Below, piece by piece: positions 1 to 8,914 of a DNA stretch of 50,563 nt; position 1 is the stretch's first letter; each line of letters begins with the position of its first letter. Below the pieces are notes generated by a model. The model searched no databases and was not told the origin of the DNA. It saw only the letters and a list, made by a program, of their open reading frames with translations. The stretch is from Acidimicrobiaceae bacterium (GTDB lineage Bacteria > Actinomycetota > Acidimicrobiia > Acidimicrobiales > RAAP-2): contig PKYA01000108.1 in assembly GCA_003133545.1 (NCBI GenBank), positions 1-50,563 of the forward strand, given 5' to 3'. The position numbers and the translations under genes were made by a program.

Positions 1-1768
1 CCATGCCGACGATCGGTTTGTTGAGCACCGTCGCTCCGGTCGATCCGTAGAACGTGGCGTCACCGAAGGTGAAGATGCCGCCGTCGGAGCCCACCAACCA
101 GTAGCCCTTTCCGTCGGGCGTCGAGGCCATGCCCCGAGCCACCGGTGCAAAGAGCGCCGAAACCGGGGGCGTGCTCGGGCCCATCTGGGTGTTGCCCGAG
201 GCATTGCCGGTCAGCTGGGGGTCGTGATGAAACTGTGGCCACGAGCCCGTCGCTCCGACCGTGGGATCGCCGGGGACCGTCACCTCGTAGTGCTGTATGA
301 CACCCTGATCCGCGGCATAGCTGTACCCGGCAATGGTGATGCCAACTGTTCCGTTGGGATCGTTGGTGATGAGTGGGGAGCTCTGGAACCCGTCGCCTGG
401 GCCTAGGGTGGCGATCACGTCCCCGCTTTGACCGTCGAAGATCTGGACACCGGCCACGGTGGGGACGATGAGGTCCTGGTAACCGCGACCGCTCAGGTCC
501 GCCGTGGTGATGGACCCGATCACCCCACCCGCGGCGGCTCGCGTCCACTCGACCTGACCGGTGGCGCCGTTGAGCACGTACACGCTCCCCGACAGCGTGT
601 TCGGTGATGAGGTTCCCTCCGCCACCTGCAGGGAGCCGTTGCCCAGGACGTCGGCCAGCGCCGGGCTGTCGGAGGTGTCTCCGTCGAGCTTCGTCGACCA
701 TTGCTGTGCGCAGTTGCCGCCCAGCGTTGGCAGCATGGCTATCACGGCGTCCGTGTCCGTTCCGGGCTCGCCCTGGCTCCCGTAGTAGTCACTGGTGCCC
801 GAGACGATGCCGACTGCAGAGTTGGCGAGGAACGCACCGACCGCCGGTGACGAGCTCACAGCCTCGTCCGTGGTCAGCTGGCACACCTGCCCGCCATTGG
901 GATACTCCTGCCCGGTGTTCCCGTTCTCAGTGATCACCCGGATGTGGCCACCCTGGCTGTACTGCTGACCGAACAGGGTGCCGGCCGAGGTACCGATGCC
1001 TTCTATGACTTCGTTTTGGCCGGTCCCGTACAGGTCCGCAATGGCGGGCGTCGAAACCTCGGTGTCACCGGAGAGCCACGGGTCCCATCCGGGCAGAACG
1101 GCACCATCCGAGGCGTTCATCGCCAATTGCACCTGGCCAAGGGACCCCGAGGTGACCGCTGTCTGACCTTCGAGCTCACCGACGGCCATGGATGCGGTGA
1201 CGCCGGCCGTCCGGGTCGGATCCGTCGAGGGATTGGTCGGGACGACGTACCAGACCTGCTTTCCCGACTGGTTCAGGGCGAGATAGCCACCGGCTGTCGG
1301 TTTACTCGAGTTGCCGAGTCCGATATAGACGGTGCTGGGATCGCCGGCCGGGGAGACCGAGGGCGAGGCATCTATGGGCATCCCGCCGTCGTAGTACGGC
1401 CATCCGGGGATGCTCATCCCGGTGCTCATGTTGTAGGCCATCACGTATCCGGCCCGGTCACCCACAACGACCGCCGGTTGCCCCTGCAGCACAGCCTCGT
1501 TCGGGGACGAGATCACAATGGGATTACCCGTATCGTTGGGATTGCCGTTCTGCCCGTTCATTGTCTGACTCCAGACGAGGCTGAAGCTCGGCGATGCCGC
1601 ATGGGGGACCGGCGAGGCCGCAGCGTTCGACGCCGTCGGGGTGGTCACGACAAAGATGCTTGTGATGGTCAACGACAGGGCAACCAACGAGAACCTGGCG
1701 ATGTCGCACATCCACTTTGGCGTGGCACGACGACCGACCTCTGGCTGTGCACGGCGCGTTGCACCCAC
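1..1768 (-). CDS. Secreted FG-GAP / beta-propeller repeat protein, 3' end outside window
   Basis: The first 589 codons are present and the frame is still open at base 1, so the C-terminus is missing. GTG 1768 is chosen because GGAGGGG lies 5 nt upstream (1774-1780); ATG 1711 is an alternative. A hydrophobic stretch at residues 27-42 followed by a small-residue AxA-like site looks like a signal peptide. The middle holds several FG-GAP/PQQ-like units ending in phrases such as [10 protein letters not shown] and [10 protein letters not shown], typical of calcium-binding propeller blades. The last 45 codons in view start a different repeat ([19 protein letters not shown]), which is common in actinobacterial surface proteins. 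No enzymatic motif is visible. It is probably an exported or wall-associated propeller protein; its ligand is unknown. Confidence 0.85.
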   Translation of the reverse strand, partial: MGATRRAQPEVGRRATPKWMCDIARFSLVALSLTITSIFVVTTPTASNAAASPVPHAASPSFSLVWSQTMNGQNGNPNDTGNPIVISSPNEAVLQGQPAVVVGDRAGYVMAYNMSTGMSIPGWPYYDGGMPIDASPSVSPAGDPSTVYIGLGNSSKPTAGGYLALNQSGKQVWYVVPTNPSTDPTRTAGVTASMAVGELEGQTAVTSGSLGQVQLAMNASDGAVLPGWDPWLSGDTEVSTPAIADLYGTGQNEVIEGIGTSAGTLFGQQYSQGGHIRVITENGNTGQEYPNGGQVCQLTTDEAVSSSPAVGAFLANSAVGIVSGTSDYYGSQGEPGTDTDAVIAMLPTLGGNCAQQWSTKLDGDTSDSPALADVLGNGSLQVAEGTSSPNTLSGSVYVLNGATGQVEWTRAAAGGVIGSITTADLSGRGYQDLIVPTVAGVQIFDGQSGDVIATLGPGDGFQSSPLITNDPNGTVGITIAGYSYAADQGVIQHYEVTVPGDPTVGATGSWPQFHHDPQLTGNASGNTQMGPSTPPVSALFAPVARGMASTPDGKGYWLVGSDGGIFTFGDATFYGSTGATVLNKPIVGM

Positions 1769-1829
1769 GGTGACCCCTCCGAACTCGCATCCCAAGAGCG
1801 AATGCGACCCCTCTCACACGCACCTCGTC

Positions 1830-1836
1830 CTACATA
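1830..1836 (-). promoter_or_regulatory. Possible -10 element for the secreted repeat protein
   Basis: The minus strand reads TACTAT here, about 60 nt before the GTG start of the repeat protein. No good -35 is seen at 16-18 nt upstream. The 204-base gap (1769-1972) behind the GT-C gene leaves room for a separate promoter. This is a weak, motif-only call. Confidence 0.25.
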
Positions 1837-1972
1837 GTATCGAGCGCGCTAGCCGGGGATGGCGCGGCCATGCCACGTGGTAACACCCGCGACATGAAAG
1901 CGTGGTCGAAATTCCACCGGACCGTGGGGGTCCCCCGGCCCGTGGTGATCCCTGCAGAACGGACGATCGGTC

Positions 1973-3490
1973 TCACCTCTCGGGCCGGCTGGTTGCTGCG
2001 CGAATTCTCCGTTCGCTCTGTAGCGCGCGTTCCGGAGCGGGACGCAGGTAGAGACAGGCGCAGACGATCAGGATCGCGGCAAAGACGAGTTCCACCACGA
2101 CGGCGTAGGAAGGGGCGCCAAGGAAGTGCCCGGGCAGCTCAAATTGAGAAAGGACGCGGTCGAGACCCGGCCACCAACCCGGCCAGGCGGACAGGCTCGT
2201 TGGAGGTGTGGTGAAGCTGAAGACGTTGTAATAGACGTGTTGGCCCCGCAGAATCGGGACGGCCATGTAGATCCACGCAACTATCACCACTCCAATGGGC
2301 ACCCAGAGCAACCGGCGAGCATCCTCCCATTGGGCGATCACCACCGCCGTCCACATGAGCATTGCCGGAATCAAGGTCAACATGAAGCGCCCGGCCAACG
2401 AGAAGCCACCGTAAGGGTTGACTATGTAAGTGCCGTTGAGCACCAGAATGACTCCGAGGCTCACAACCGAGGCGACGACCGCAACCGGGAGCTTCCTCCG
2501 GGAAAGCCACAAACCGATCAGCCCGATCAGGGCGAACGGTATCTGCACGAACAGGCCCTGATCGCGGTCGAAGAGAAGGCCGAGCGTGTACTCCACACCG
2601 TTCCTGGTGAACTTGGGCGCCGCCTCGGGAAGTCCGAGCAGGTGGCCGAAGTAGTGCTCGTTGTACCAGAGCAGCACCAACCACGACAGCACGCAAATGG
2701 CGCAGACCACTGCGAGCGGTCGCAGGGCCGATTTCTTGCCGATCGCGACAAAGGCAAAGGCCACCAGCAACACAAGGGCCGGAACGAGATTCTTGATCTG
2801 GAGCCAGGGCAGCATTGCCGCCGAGGCCGTCACCACCACGTAGCTCACCCATGTGACCTTCCCGCTGCGCTCCATCAGTGCCAACTCGACCAGGGCGCAG
2901 CCGATCAGCACTCCCGACGGCAGGTCGGGGTAGATCTGATTGACGGATACCAGCATGGCCGGACCGACGAACAACAGAGCCAGCAGCACCTGCCCACGGC
3001 GGCTCAGTCCGGTCAACGCCTTCACCCGCTGGTGTAGGAGGATGAGCCCGGCCGTGGTGTAGCAGAGCATGCCGAGCGTGGCGCCGAAATAGAGACGTCC
3101 GAAGGCGACGAAGGGGATGAGGAGGATGCCCATGCCGGGTTCGAACGGGCTGATCACGCCATGGGGTCCCGGAAACTGCGCGACCACGTTGGTCGGTGCA
3201 CCCACCGCGTAGGAAGTCAGGGAGTGCGCCCTGAGATCCGACTTGATTGTCGGCAAGATGTGGGGGGTCAGGTGGACATAGGACTGGGCCTGAATGATGT
3301 AGGACGGCGAGTCTCCCGTAAGGTTGACCCCCTTGGATCTCATGAACAGCGCCACAAGTCCTTCGACCACGACCGCCGCGATGAAGATGACACCGAGCAC
3401 GAGCCATCGCTGACCTTTTCCATCCATGGCCGTGGTCCGTACACGGGTCCTCAGATTGTCCGACAATGTCATGCCTCTCTCTGTGTGCAT
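1973..3490 (-). CDS. Polytopic membrane protein, GT-C-type glycosyltransferase-like
   Basis: The protein is about 505 aa with roughly 10-11 hydrophobic segments spread over its whole length. After the first membrane segment comes an acidic loop, GDSPSYI. An acidic residue in this first outside loop is the usual catalytic feature of GT-C transferases that use polyprenyl-phosphate sugars. ATG 3490 lies 2 nt after the DprE2 stop; starts at 3514 (overlapping DprE2) and 3472 are also possible. It is last in the DPA operon, so it may use DPA or another lipid-linked sugar as donor. That role is inferred from position; I cannot match it to AftA, AftB or Emb proteins. Confidence 0.7.
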   Translation of the reverse strand: MHTERGMTLSDNLRTRVRTTAMDGKGQRWLVLGVIFIAAVVVEGLVALFMRSKGVNLTGDSPSYIIQAQSYVHLTPHILPTIKSDLRAHSLTSYAVGAPTNVVAQFPGPHGVISPFEPGMGILLIPFVAFGRLYFGATLGMLCYTTAGLILLHQRVKALTGLSRRGQVLLALLFVGPAMLVSVNQIYPDLPSGVLIGCALVELALMERSGKVTWVSYVVVTASAAMLPWLQIKNLVPALVLLVAFAFVAIGKKSALRPLAVVCAICVLSWLVLLWYNEHYFGHLLGLPEAAPKFTRNGVEYTLGLLFDRDQGLFVQIPFALIGLIGLWLSRRKLPVAVVASVVSLGVILVLNGTYIVNPYGGFSLAGRFMLTLIPAMLMWTAVVIAQWEDARRLLWVPIGVVIVAWIYMAVPILRGQHVYYNVFSFTTPPTSLSAWPGWWPGLDRVLSQFELPGHFLGAPSYAVVVELVFAAILIVCACLYLRPAPERALQSERRIRAATSRPER

Positions 3491-3492
3491 CT

Positions 3493-4254
3493 TCAGGCGG
3501 GCATGCGGCGCCATGCAGCGCGCGGCAGAATTCGCATCACGGCGAACACCCAGCGGAGGGTCGAGGGGACGTAGACGACGGCGGCACCCGACTGGACGGC
3601 CTTGACCACGGCATCGGCCACCGCGTCTGGAGTGGTGGGGAATGGAGCCGCCTTCATCCCCGCCGTCATCCGGCCGATCACGAACCCTGGTCGTACGATC
3701 GTCACCGTCGCGCCGCTTCCCTCCAGGGCATCACCGAGGCCCTGCGAGAAGGCGTCGAGTCCCGACTTGGACGAGCCGTAGATGAAGTTCGCCTTGCGGG
3801 CCCGAAGTCCGGCCACCGATGACAGGACGACCAGTCGCCCATGGCCCTGCCGGCGCATGTGGCCAGCCACAGCGAGCATGGCGGCCGCCAACCCGGTGAA
3901 GTTCGTAGTGATCAGCGCCGCCGCCCCGGCCGGATCGCCCTCGAGATCATCCTGGTCGCCGAGCAAACCCGCAGCCACAATGACCAGATCGATGTTGCCA
4001 AATCGCTCGAAGACGCTCTCGGCGAAGGCGGCGTGGTGCTCTACGTTGGTGGCCTCGAAGGTCACAGTCTCGACCACCTCGGCGCCGGCGGCCTTGGCAC
4101 GTTTCGCGGCCTCGGTCAGTCTGACTCCCTCCCGCCCGGCCAGGACGACGGTCCGGCACCTGGCCGCGATCAGTCGGTCCACGATCGCCTGCGCGATCTC
4201 CGAGGATCCCCCGAGCACGAGGACGGACTGTGGCCGTCCCGTGGCGTCGATCAT
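3493..4254 (-). CDS. dprE2: Decaprenyl-phospho-2-keto-ribose reductase DprE2 (SDR)
   Basis: The protein is 253 aa, the usual length of mycobacterial DprE2. It reduces the 2-keto intermediate to decaprenyl-phosphoryl-arabinose, the second half of the DprE1/DprE2 epimerisation. The N-terminal Rossmann motif reads VLVLGGSSEIAQAIVDRL (GGSSEIA is the DprE2 form). The catalytic pair is in YGSSKSGLDAF (YxxxK), with LSSVAG supplying the Ser. Its ATG 4254 overlaps the DprE1 stop as ATGA, so the two are translationally coupled. Longer in-frame starts exist but would run deep into dprE1. The family call is firm, supported by its neighbours. Confidence 0.93.
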   Translation of the reverse strand: MIDATGRPQSVLVLGGSSEIAQAIVDRLIAARCRTVVLAGREGVRLTEAAKRAKAAGAEVVETVTFEATNVEHHAAFAESVFERFGNIDLVIVAAGLLGDQDDLEGDPAGAAALITTNFTGLAAAMLAVAGHMRRQGHGRLVVLSSVAGLRARKANFIYGSSKSGLDAFSQGLGDALEGSGATVTIVRPGFVIGRMTAGMKAAPFPTTPDAVADAVVKAVQSGAAVVYVPSTLRWVFAVMRILPRAAWRRMPA

Positions 4255-5777
4255 GTTCCTGTCCGTTCTGGCGTAGCCGACTTGCGGGTGGCACGGGACG
4301 AGCCGTTCGAGTTGGGGCGGCGTGGCGCAGCACCTCCCCCCAGACGCGAAGCGCGGCGGGGAACAGGAGCGCTCACCGGTCGGTCTGAGCAGAGTCCGAG
4401 CCGCCGACCGAGGTCGGAGCGGAGGAGGCCGTCCGGGTCGACACGGCGGCGCACCTCCAGCCAATCGTCAAGGCGGGGATACATGGCGCGGAACGACGCC
4501 GGCGAGACACGGGAGTCCTTGGCCAGGTAGATCCGGCCTCCGGCCTCGATCACCTCGTTGTCGAGGGCATCGAGGAGCCGATCCAGTTCGTGGGAGCCGA
4601 TGGGGAAATCGAGCGCCAGCGTCCATCCGGGTGCGGGGAACGAGAGCGGTCCCGGATCGCCGGGTCCGAAGCGCTTCAACACGGCCAGGAATGATGCCAG
4701 CCTGAGTTCGGTCAGACGTTCGAGAATCCGACGCACCGTCTCGCCCGCCTGATCGGGTACGACGAATTGGTACTGCAGGAATCCCCTCTTTCCATAGATG
4801 CGGTTCCAGTTGGCGAGCCCGTCGAGGGGATGGAAGAAGCTGGTCATGTGGCGCGGCGCGCCCAGCTGTCTTCGCGGAGCCTTGCGAAACCAGAATTCGT
4901 TGAAGGCCCCCACGGTCAACGGGTTGAGCAGTCCGCTGGGCATGGTGAATGGCACGTTCACCAGGGTGCGGGGCACGAAGGCACGCGCCTTGTCCGGTAA
5001 CCGTTGCAAGGCCGCCGGAAGCTGGTCCAGTCGAGCATGATTTCCCCGGGTAAGGATGGAGCGGCCCAATCGCCCCCCAGTCGATTGGCAGTCGATCCAC
5101 GCCACCGAGTATTTGTAGGCATCGTCCCCGGTGAGCATCTTGTCCATCACACTGTCGAGATCCGCCGCTCGCTCGGTGTCGACGAGCATGTAGCTGGTGT
5201 CGACCGGGATCATCTGCAGGGTGGCGCTGACGATGAGGCCGGTCAGGCCCATGCCACCGGCGGTGGCCCAGAACAGATCCGGATCCGACGAGGCCGACAC
5301 CGTCTTCGCCCCGCTCGGCGTGACCATCGAAAACTCCAGGACATGCGAGCAGAAGCTGCCGTCGACGTGGTGGTTCTTCCCGTGGATGTCGGCCGCGATG
5401 GCACCCCCCACGGTCACCAGGCGGGTGCCCGGGGACACCGGCACGAACCACCCCAATGGCACAAGTCGCTCCATGAGCGTCTGCAGGTTGACGCCACTTC
5501 CCACCGTGATGACCCCAGAGACGAGATCCACCTCGTGTATGCCGTCCAACCAGTTGGTGTCCAGTACCGTTCCCCCTGCGTTCTGGGCGGCGTCACCGTA
5601 GCTCCTTCCCAGTCCCCGGGCGATGATGCCCCGACCACCGGCAGCTTGTGCCTTCGCGGCGCGTTGCATTTCCTGTTCGACCACGTTGAGGTCGACGGCG
5701 CAGATGAGATCAGTCGCGGTTGGAGCGGTCCGGCCCCATCCCGTGAGGATGGACCAACTTCTACGCTGCGCGCTCAC
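4251..5777 (-). CDS. dprE1: Decaprenylphosphoryl-beta-D-ribose 2-oxidase DprE1
   Basis: This FAD enzyme (508 aa) oxidises decaprenylphosphoryl-ribose at C2, the first epimerisation step to DPA. The FAD domain shows ARGLGRSYGDAAQ near residue 55 and AADIHGKNHHVDGSF near 130. The C-terminal part has LAKDSRVSPASFRAMYPR, as in mycobacterial DprE1. At residue 388 (bases 4614-4616) the GWTLALDFPI segment has Ala where M. tuberculosis has the benzothiazinone-target Cys387. About 50 extra residues, rich in Arg, Ser and Pro, follow the normal end. GTG 5777 is chosen because it makes a GTGA overlap with the ubiA stop; an upstream start at 5816 would overlap ubiA by 43 nt. Confidence 0.95.
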   Translation of the reverse strand: MSAQRRSWSILTGWGRTAPTATDLICAVDLNVVEQEMQRAAKAQAAGGRGIIARGLGRSYGDAAQNAGGTVLDTNWLDGIHEVDLVSGVITVGSGVNLQTLMERLVPLGWFVPVSPGTRLVTVGGAIAADIHGKNHHVDGSFCSHVLEFSMVTPSGAKTVSASSDPDLFWATAGGMGLTGLIVSATLQMIPVDTSYMLVDTERAADLDSVMDKMLTGDDAYKYSVAWIDCQSTGGRLGRSILTRGNHARLDQLPAALQRLPDKARAFVPRTLVNVPFTMPSGLLNPLTVGAFNEFWFRKAPRRQLGAPRHMTSFFHPLDGLANWNRIYGKRGFLQYQFVVPDQAGETVRRILERLTELRLASFLAVLKRFGPGDPGPLSFPAPGWTLALDFPIGSHELDRLLDALDNEVIEAGGRIYLAKDSRVSPASFRAMYPRLDDWLEVRRRVDPDGLLRSDLGRRLGLCSDRPVSAPVPRRASRLGGGAAPRRPNSNGSSRATRKSATPERTGT

Positions 5778-6727
5778 GAAACGTATGCGCCGATGGCGAA
5801 GAGAAAGATCCAACACAGACCATAAATCTGTAGCCGATGGTCGCGCAGCACAAGGTCTTCGGGTGCCGCTCCCGCGCCGGAATCAAGAAGACGAAGGATG
5901 TGGAGCAGGGCGATGACAAAGGGCACGATCGTGAACTGGAACCAGATCGGATTGTGGCCGGGGTGCACATGGCTGGCCCGCTCGAAGGCCCAAAGGCAGT
6001 ATGCACTGACGGAGACTGCAGCTGTCACGCCCCTCACTGTCCGCAGAAACGTAACCGTGTACTCATCGAGCGTCTGGCGAATGGCGGCGTGACCAGCGTT
6101 CTCATCGGTCAGTAGCTGCTTCTCACCCGACCGCTTGCCGGTGACGAGCAGGAGGGAGCCGAACGACACCACGATGAGAAACCAGTCGGAGAGGGAGATC
6201 TTCGAGGCGAGACCACCCGCCACGGCACGAAGGACGAAGCCACTGGCCACTGCGGCCAAGTCGAGGATTGGCTCGTTCTTGATCCCCAGTGAGTACGCGA
6301 TGTTGATGATCGCGTAGGCGGCCATCACCACGCCGAGGTGCCATCCGGCCAACCATGTCGCCAGCCCGATGGACACCACCAACATGCCGACACCGGCCGA
6401 AACTGCGACCTCTACCGGTACGAGCCCGGCGGCGACGGGTCGACGGCGCTTGGTCGGATGGATTCGATCGGACGGCGCGTCGATGGCGTCGTTGATGTAG
6501 TAGGTACCGGAGGCGGCCAGGCAGAAGATGCCGAATGCAGCCGTACAATGCCAAATGATGCTCCAGTGGGAGAGCACCCCCGCCGAGGCGGCTGCCATGT
6601 ACACCAGTAGGTTCTTGATCCATTGGCGCGGGCGGGCCAATCTCACGAGTGCCTTCAAGAGTGAGGCAGGCTTGCCGTCAGGTGACTGCCCCGGGTGGTG
6701 GTCGGTACTTTTCACAATGTCGGTCAC
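5774..6727 (-). CDS. ubiA: Decaprenyl-phosphate phosphoribosyltransferase (UbiA family)
   Basis: The enzyme transfers 5-phosphoribose from PRPP to decaprenyl phosphate in the membrane, the committed step to DPA. The protein is 317 aa with about eight membrane segments. RPRQWIKNLLV near residue 33 and the first Asp-rich motif NDAIDAPSDRIHPTKRRRP are the signature of the bacterial DPPR synthase branch of UbiA (Rv3806c type). A second conserved segment reads YSLGIKNEPILDL. The start is GTG 6727 with no strong ribosome-binding site. It is first in the operon ubiA-dprE1-dprE2-GT-C. A phosphatase for the phosphoribosyl intermediate is not in view. Confidence 0.93.
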   Translation of the reverse strand: MTDIVKSTDHHPGQSPDGKPASLLKALVRLARPRQWIKNLLVYMAAASAGVLSHWSIIWHCTAAFGIFCLAASGTYYINDAIDAPSDRIHPTKRRRPVAAGLVPVEVAVSAGVGMLVVSIGLATWLAGWHLGVVMAAYAIINIAYSLGIKNEPILDLAAVASGFVLRAVAGGLASKISLSDWFLIVVSFGSLLLVTGKRSGEKQLLTDENAGHAAIRQTLDEYTVTFLRTVRGVTAAVSVSAYCLWAFERASHVHPGHNPIWFQFTIVPFVIALLHILRLLDSGAGAAPEDLVLRDHRLQIYGLCWIFLFAIGAYVS

Positions 6728-7158
6728 TATGGACGGGGATCCTTTGGACGTGAGATTCGGGGCTCTGGGTTAGCTGGGCTGGGCTTCACTCCATGCCCTG
6801 AGCAGGCCTGACCGCCACAGATTAGTCATCCTGACCCGTCCCACCCCGGACCCAGGGCGCTCGAGAACATCGATGACAGGGAACAATCCCAATCCCGGCT
6901 GCACCTCCCGGCTGGAAGTGCGGTCCCAGCTCGCCATCCTCCATACTCGGCGCCAACAGAACTCGGTGCTCTCCCGCGCGTGGCCGTTGACGGAGGGGCG
7001 ACGTGACCTCTCTCGCGTGCGCCAGGTGGAGGCCCCGGACCCATCTCCAAGATCTACCTCGCCAAATGTGGCTGTGGCCATCATTCCGCCGCCGCGCCTC
7101 CCCCTCCGCGCAGAACGCGCGGGGTAGTAACGAAGTTCTTTTGGGTAGTCTGGCCCTC
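6728..7158. other. 431-base divergent gap between ubiA and a P450 gene
   Basis: The gap separates two divergently transcribed genes. The frames inside it are short, Arg/Pro-rich and lack family motifs, so I call no gene. I saw no tRNA cloverleaf or clear palindrome. Its right end (7146-7158) carries the likely P450 promoter. Confidence 0.5.
7146..7151 (+). promoter_or_regulatory. -10 element, likely leaderless P450 transcript
   Basis: TAGTCT fits TAnnnT and lies 7 nt before GTG 7159. No ribosome-binding site precedes that GTG, so transcription may begin at the start codon, as is common in actinomycetes. No consensus -35 is seen. Confidence 0.4.
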
Positions 7159-8448
7159 GTGGAACCCCGCCCCGTCCTGGCGCTGGACCAGATCGACCTG
7201 TCGGACATCGAGTTCTGGGCCCGTCCGTGGGACGAGCGCGAAGCGGCGTTCCAACTCCTGCGCAGGGAGCGCCCGCTTGCCTTCTTCGAGGAGCCCGAGC
7301 TCCCGGGGGAGCTGGCGTTCGTACTTCCCAAGGGCCCGGGTTACCGGGCCGTGACCCGGCACGCCCACGTGTCCGAGGTGAGCCGTCACCCCGAGATCTA
7401 CCAGTCGGGCCAGGGTTCCACCAGCATTGTCGACATGCCCGAGGAGATGCTCGAGTTCTTCGGTTCGATGATCAGCACCGACAACCCGCGGCACGTCCGC
7501 CTGCGCCGCATCGTCTCGGCCGCATTCAATCCCCACCGGATCAGGAGCATCGAGCAGCGGATTGAGGCCGTGGCCGGCCAGGTCATCGACCGGGTGGCCG
7601 CGCAGGGCGGTTGCGACTTCGTGGTGGAGGTGGCCGCACGCCTCCCCCTCGAGATCATCTGCGACATGATGGGCATCGGCCCCGCCGACTACGACGCCGT
7701 CTTCAGCGCCTCCAACGTGATCCTCAGCTCCGGCGACCCCGAGTACGTCCCCGAGGGCGCGGACCCGCTGATGGCGTTCATGAATGCCGGGCAGCATCTC
7801 AGCATGCTCATGTCCGAACTGGCCGAGACACGCCGGGTCAGTCCGAGCGATGACGTCACGTCAGCCCTGGTCAACACCAACATCGACGGCGAGTCACTCA
7901 CGGCGTCCGAGGTCGCGTCCTTCTTCATCCTCTTGGTGGTGGCCGGGAACGAGACCACCCGCAACGCCATCAGCCACGGCTTGTTGGCCCTGACCGAGCA
8001 CCCCGAGCAGCGGGCGCTGTGGCTGGCCGATCCGGCCGGCATCGCGGCCACCGGGGTGGACGAGATCGTGCGGTGGGGCACCCCGGTGATCTGGATGCGG
8101 CGCACCGTCGCCGCGGACACCGTGCTGGGCGACGAGGAGCTGCACCCCGGCGACAAGATGATCCTGTTCTACAACTCGGCCAACCGGGACGAGGACGTCT
8201 TCGACGATCCCTACACCTTCGACGTGCGGCGCCACCCGAATCCGCACGTGGGCTTCGGCGCGGCCGGACCGCACTTCTGCCTGGGGGCGCACCTGGCCCG
8301 CCAGGAGATCGCCGTGATGTTCCGCCAGCTCTTCGCGCGCCTGCCCGACATCAGGAGCACTGGCGAGCCGGACCGCCTGCGCTCATCGTTCATCAACGGG
8401 ATCAAGCACCTCGACTGCGCTTTTACCCCGGTCGCCCCAGCCCGCTGA
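7159..8448 (+). CDS. Cytochrome P450 (CYP124/125/142-like)
   Basis: The protein is 429 aa, normal for a soluble bacterial P450. The I-helix reads VAGNETTRNA near residue 261, the K-helix ExxR is EIVR, and the heme loop FGAAGPHFCLGAHLAR has the iron-ligand Cys374. The C-terminal phrase RSSFINGIKHL is typical of the actinobacterial CYP124/125/142 group, which oxidises terminal methyls of sterol side chains or branched lipids. That subfamily call rests on resemblance only. The frame opens further upstream to 7003, but the extension is Arg-rich and lacks family sequence, so GTG 7159 is used. No ferredoxin or reductase gene is adjacent. It runs convergent to the AhpD-like gene. Confidence 0.9.
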   Translation: MEPRPVLALDQIDLSDIEFWARPWDEREAAFQLLRRERPLAFFEEPELPGELAFVLPKGPGYRAVTRHAHVSEVSRHPEIYQSGQGSTSIVDMPEEMLEFFGSMISTDNPRHVRLRRIVSAAFNPHRIRSIEQRIEAVAGQVIDRVAAQGGCDFVVEVAARLPLEIICDMMGIGPADYDAVFSASNVILSSGDPEYVPEGADPLMAFMNAGQHLSMLMSELAETRRVSPSDDVTSALVNTNIDGESLTASEVASFFILLVVAGNETTRNAISHGLLALTEHPEQRALWLADPAGIAATGVDEIVRWGTPVIWMRRTVAADTVLGDEELHPGDKMILFYNSANRDEDVFDDPYTFDVRRHPNPHVGFGAAGPHFCLGAHLARQEIAVMFRQLFARLPDIRSTGEPDRLRSSFINGIKHLDCAFTPVAPAR

Positions 8449-8477
8449 CCCGTCTGCCCGCTGCGGTGGGGCGTGCG

Positions 8478-8840
8478 TCACTGCGGGGCCGCTCCGGGCG
8501 GCGCCTCGGCGAACTCGTGGAAGGCGGCAAGGGCGCGGGGACCCCACACGGTACCCGGCCCACCGTTCATGGCAATGGCCACGCCGATCATCTCGGTGAC
8601 CTCACTGAGGGTGGCGCCCCGGCGGGCGGCACCACGTGCGTGGGCGGCGATGCAGCCGTCGCACTCCCGGGTGATGGAGATGGCCAGCGCGATGAGCTCC
8701 TTCATGCGCATGGAAAGCGCCCCTTCCGTCATGGCTGCGGTGTGGAGTGCGTTGTAGCCGGCCACGACACCGGGAATGGCCTCGGTCAGCTCGCGGTAGG
8801 GGGCCCGGAGGTCATCGGTGACCTGATGAAAATGTTCCAT
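8478..8840 (-). CDS. Carboxymuconolactone decarboxylase / AhpD-like protein
   Basis: The protein is 120 aa and shows the CMD-family core: KELIALAISITRECDGCIAAHARGAARRGATLSEVTEMIGVAIAMNGG (split by the helix turn near residue 65). The CDGC pair followed by AxxHA is the redox-active CxxC...H signature of AhpD-type alkylhydroperoxidases. It probably acts in peroxide defence or as a small thiol reductase. True decarboxylases of this family lack the CxxC, so AhpD-like is preferred. ATG 8840 is the first good start; an upstream GTG would add a few residues. Confidence 0.85.
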   Translation of the reverse strand: MEHFHQVTDDLRAPYRELTEAIPGVVAGYNALHTAAMTEGALSMRMKELIALAISITRECDGCIAAHARGAARRGATLSEVTEMIGVAIAMNGGPGTVWGPRALAAFHEFAEAPPGAAPQ

Positions 8841-8914
8841 GTTGCATGGTGACACGTCAGCAGGTCCGGGGTGCCGGCCCCCACGGTCACGAGCGCGGCA
8901 GGGCGCGTGGCGGC

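Noticed and set aside
944-1837. Long plus-strand frame over the left-end gene
   Set aside because: The minus strand reads as a coherent signal peptide plus propeller repeats; the plus frame is Arg/Gly-rich without motifs.
2126-3407. Long frames on both strands inside the GT-C-like gene
   Set aside because: His/Gln/Arg-rich products with no hydrophobic pattern; they are shadows of the membrane protein gene.
7159-8448. Naming the P450 cyp125 or cyp142
   Set aside because: The C-terminal phrase fits the whole CYP124/125/142 group and no other sterol-pathway gene is adjacent.
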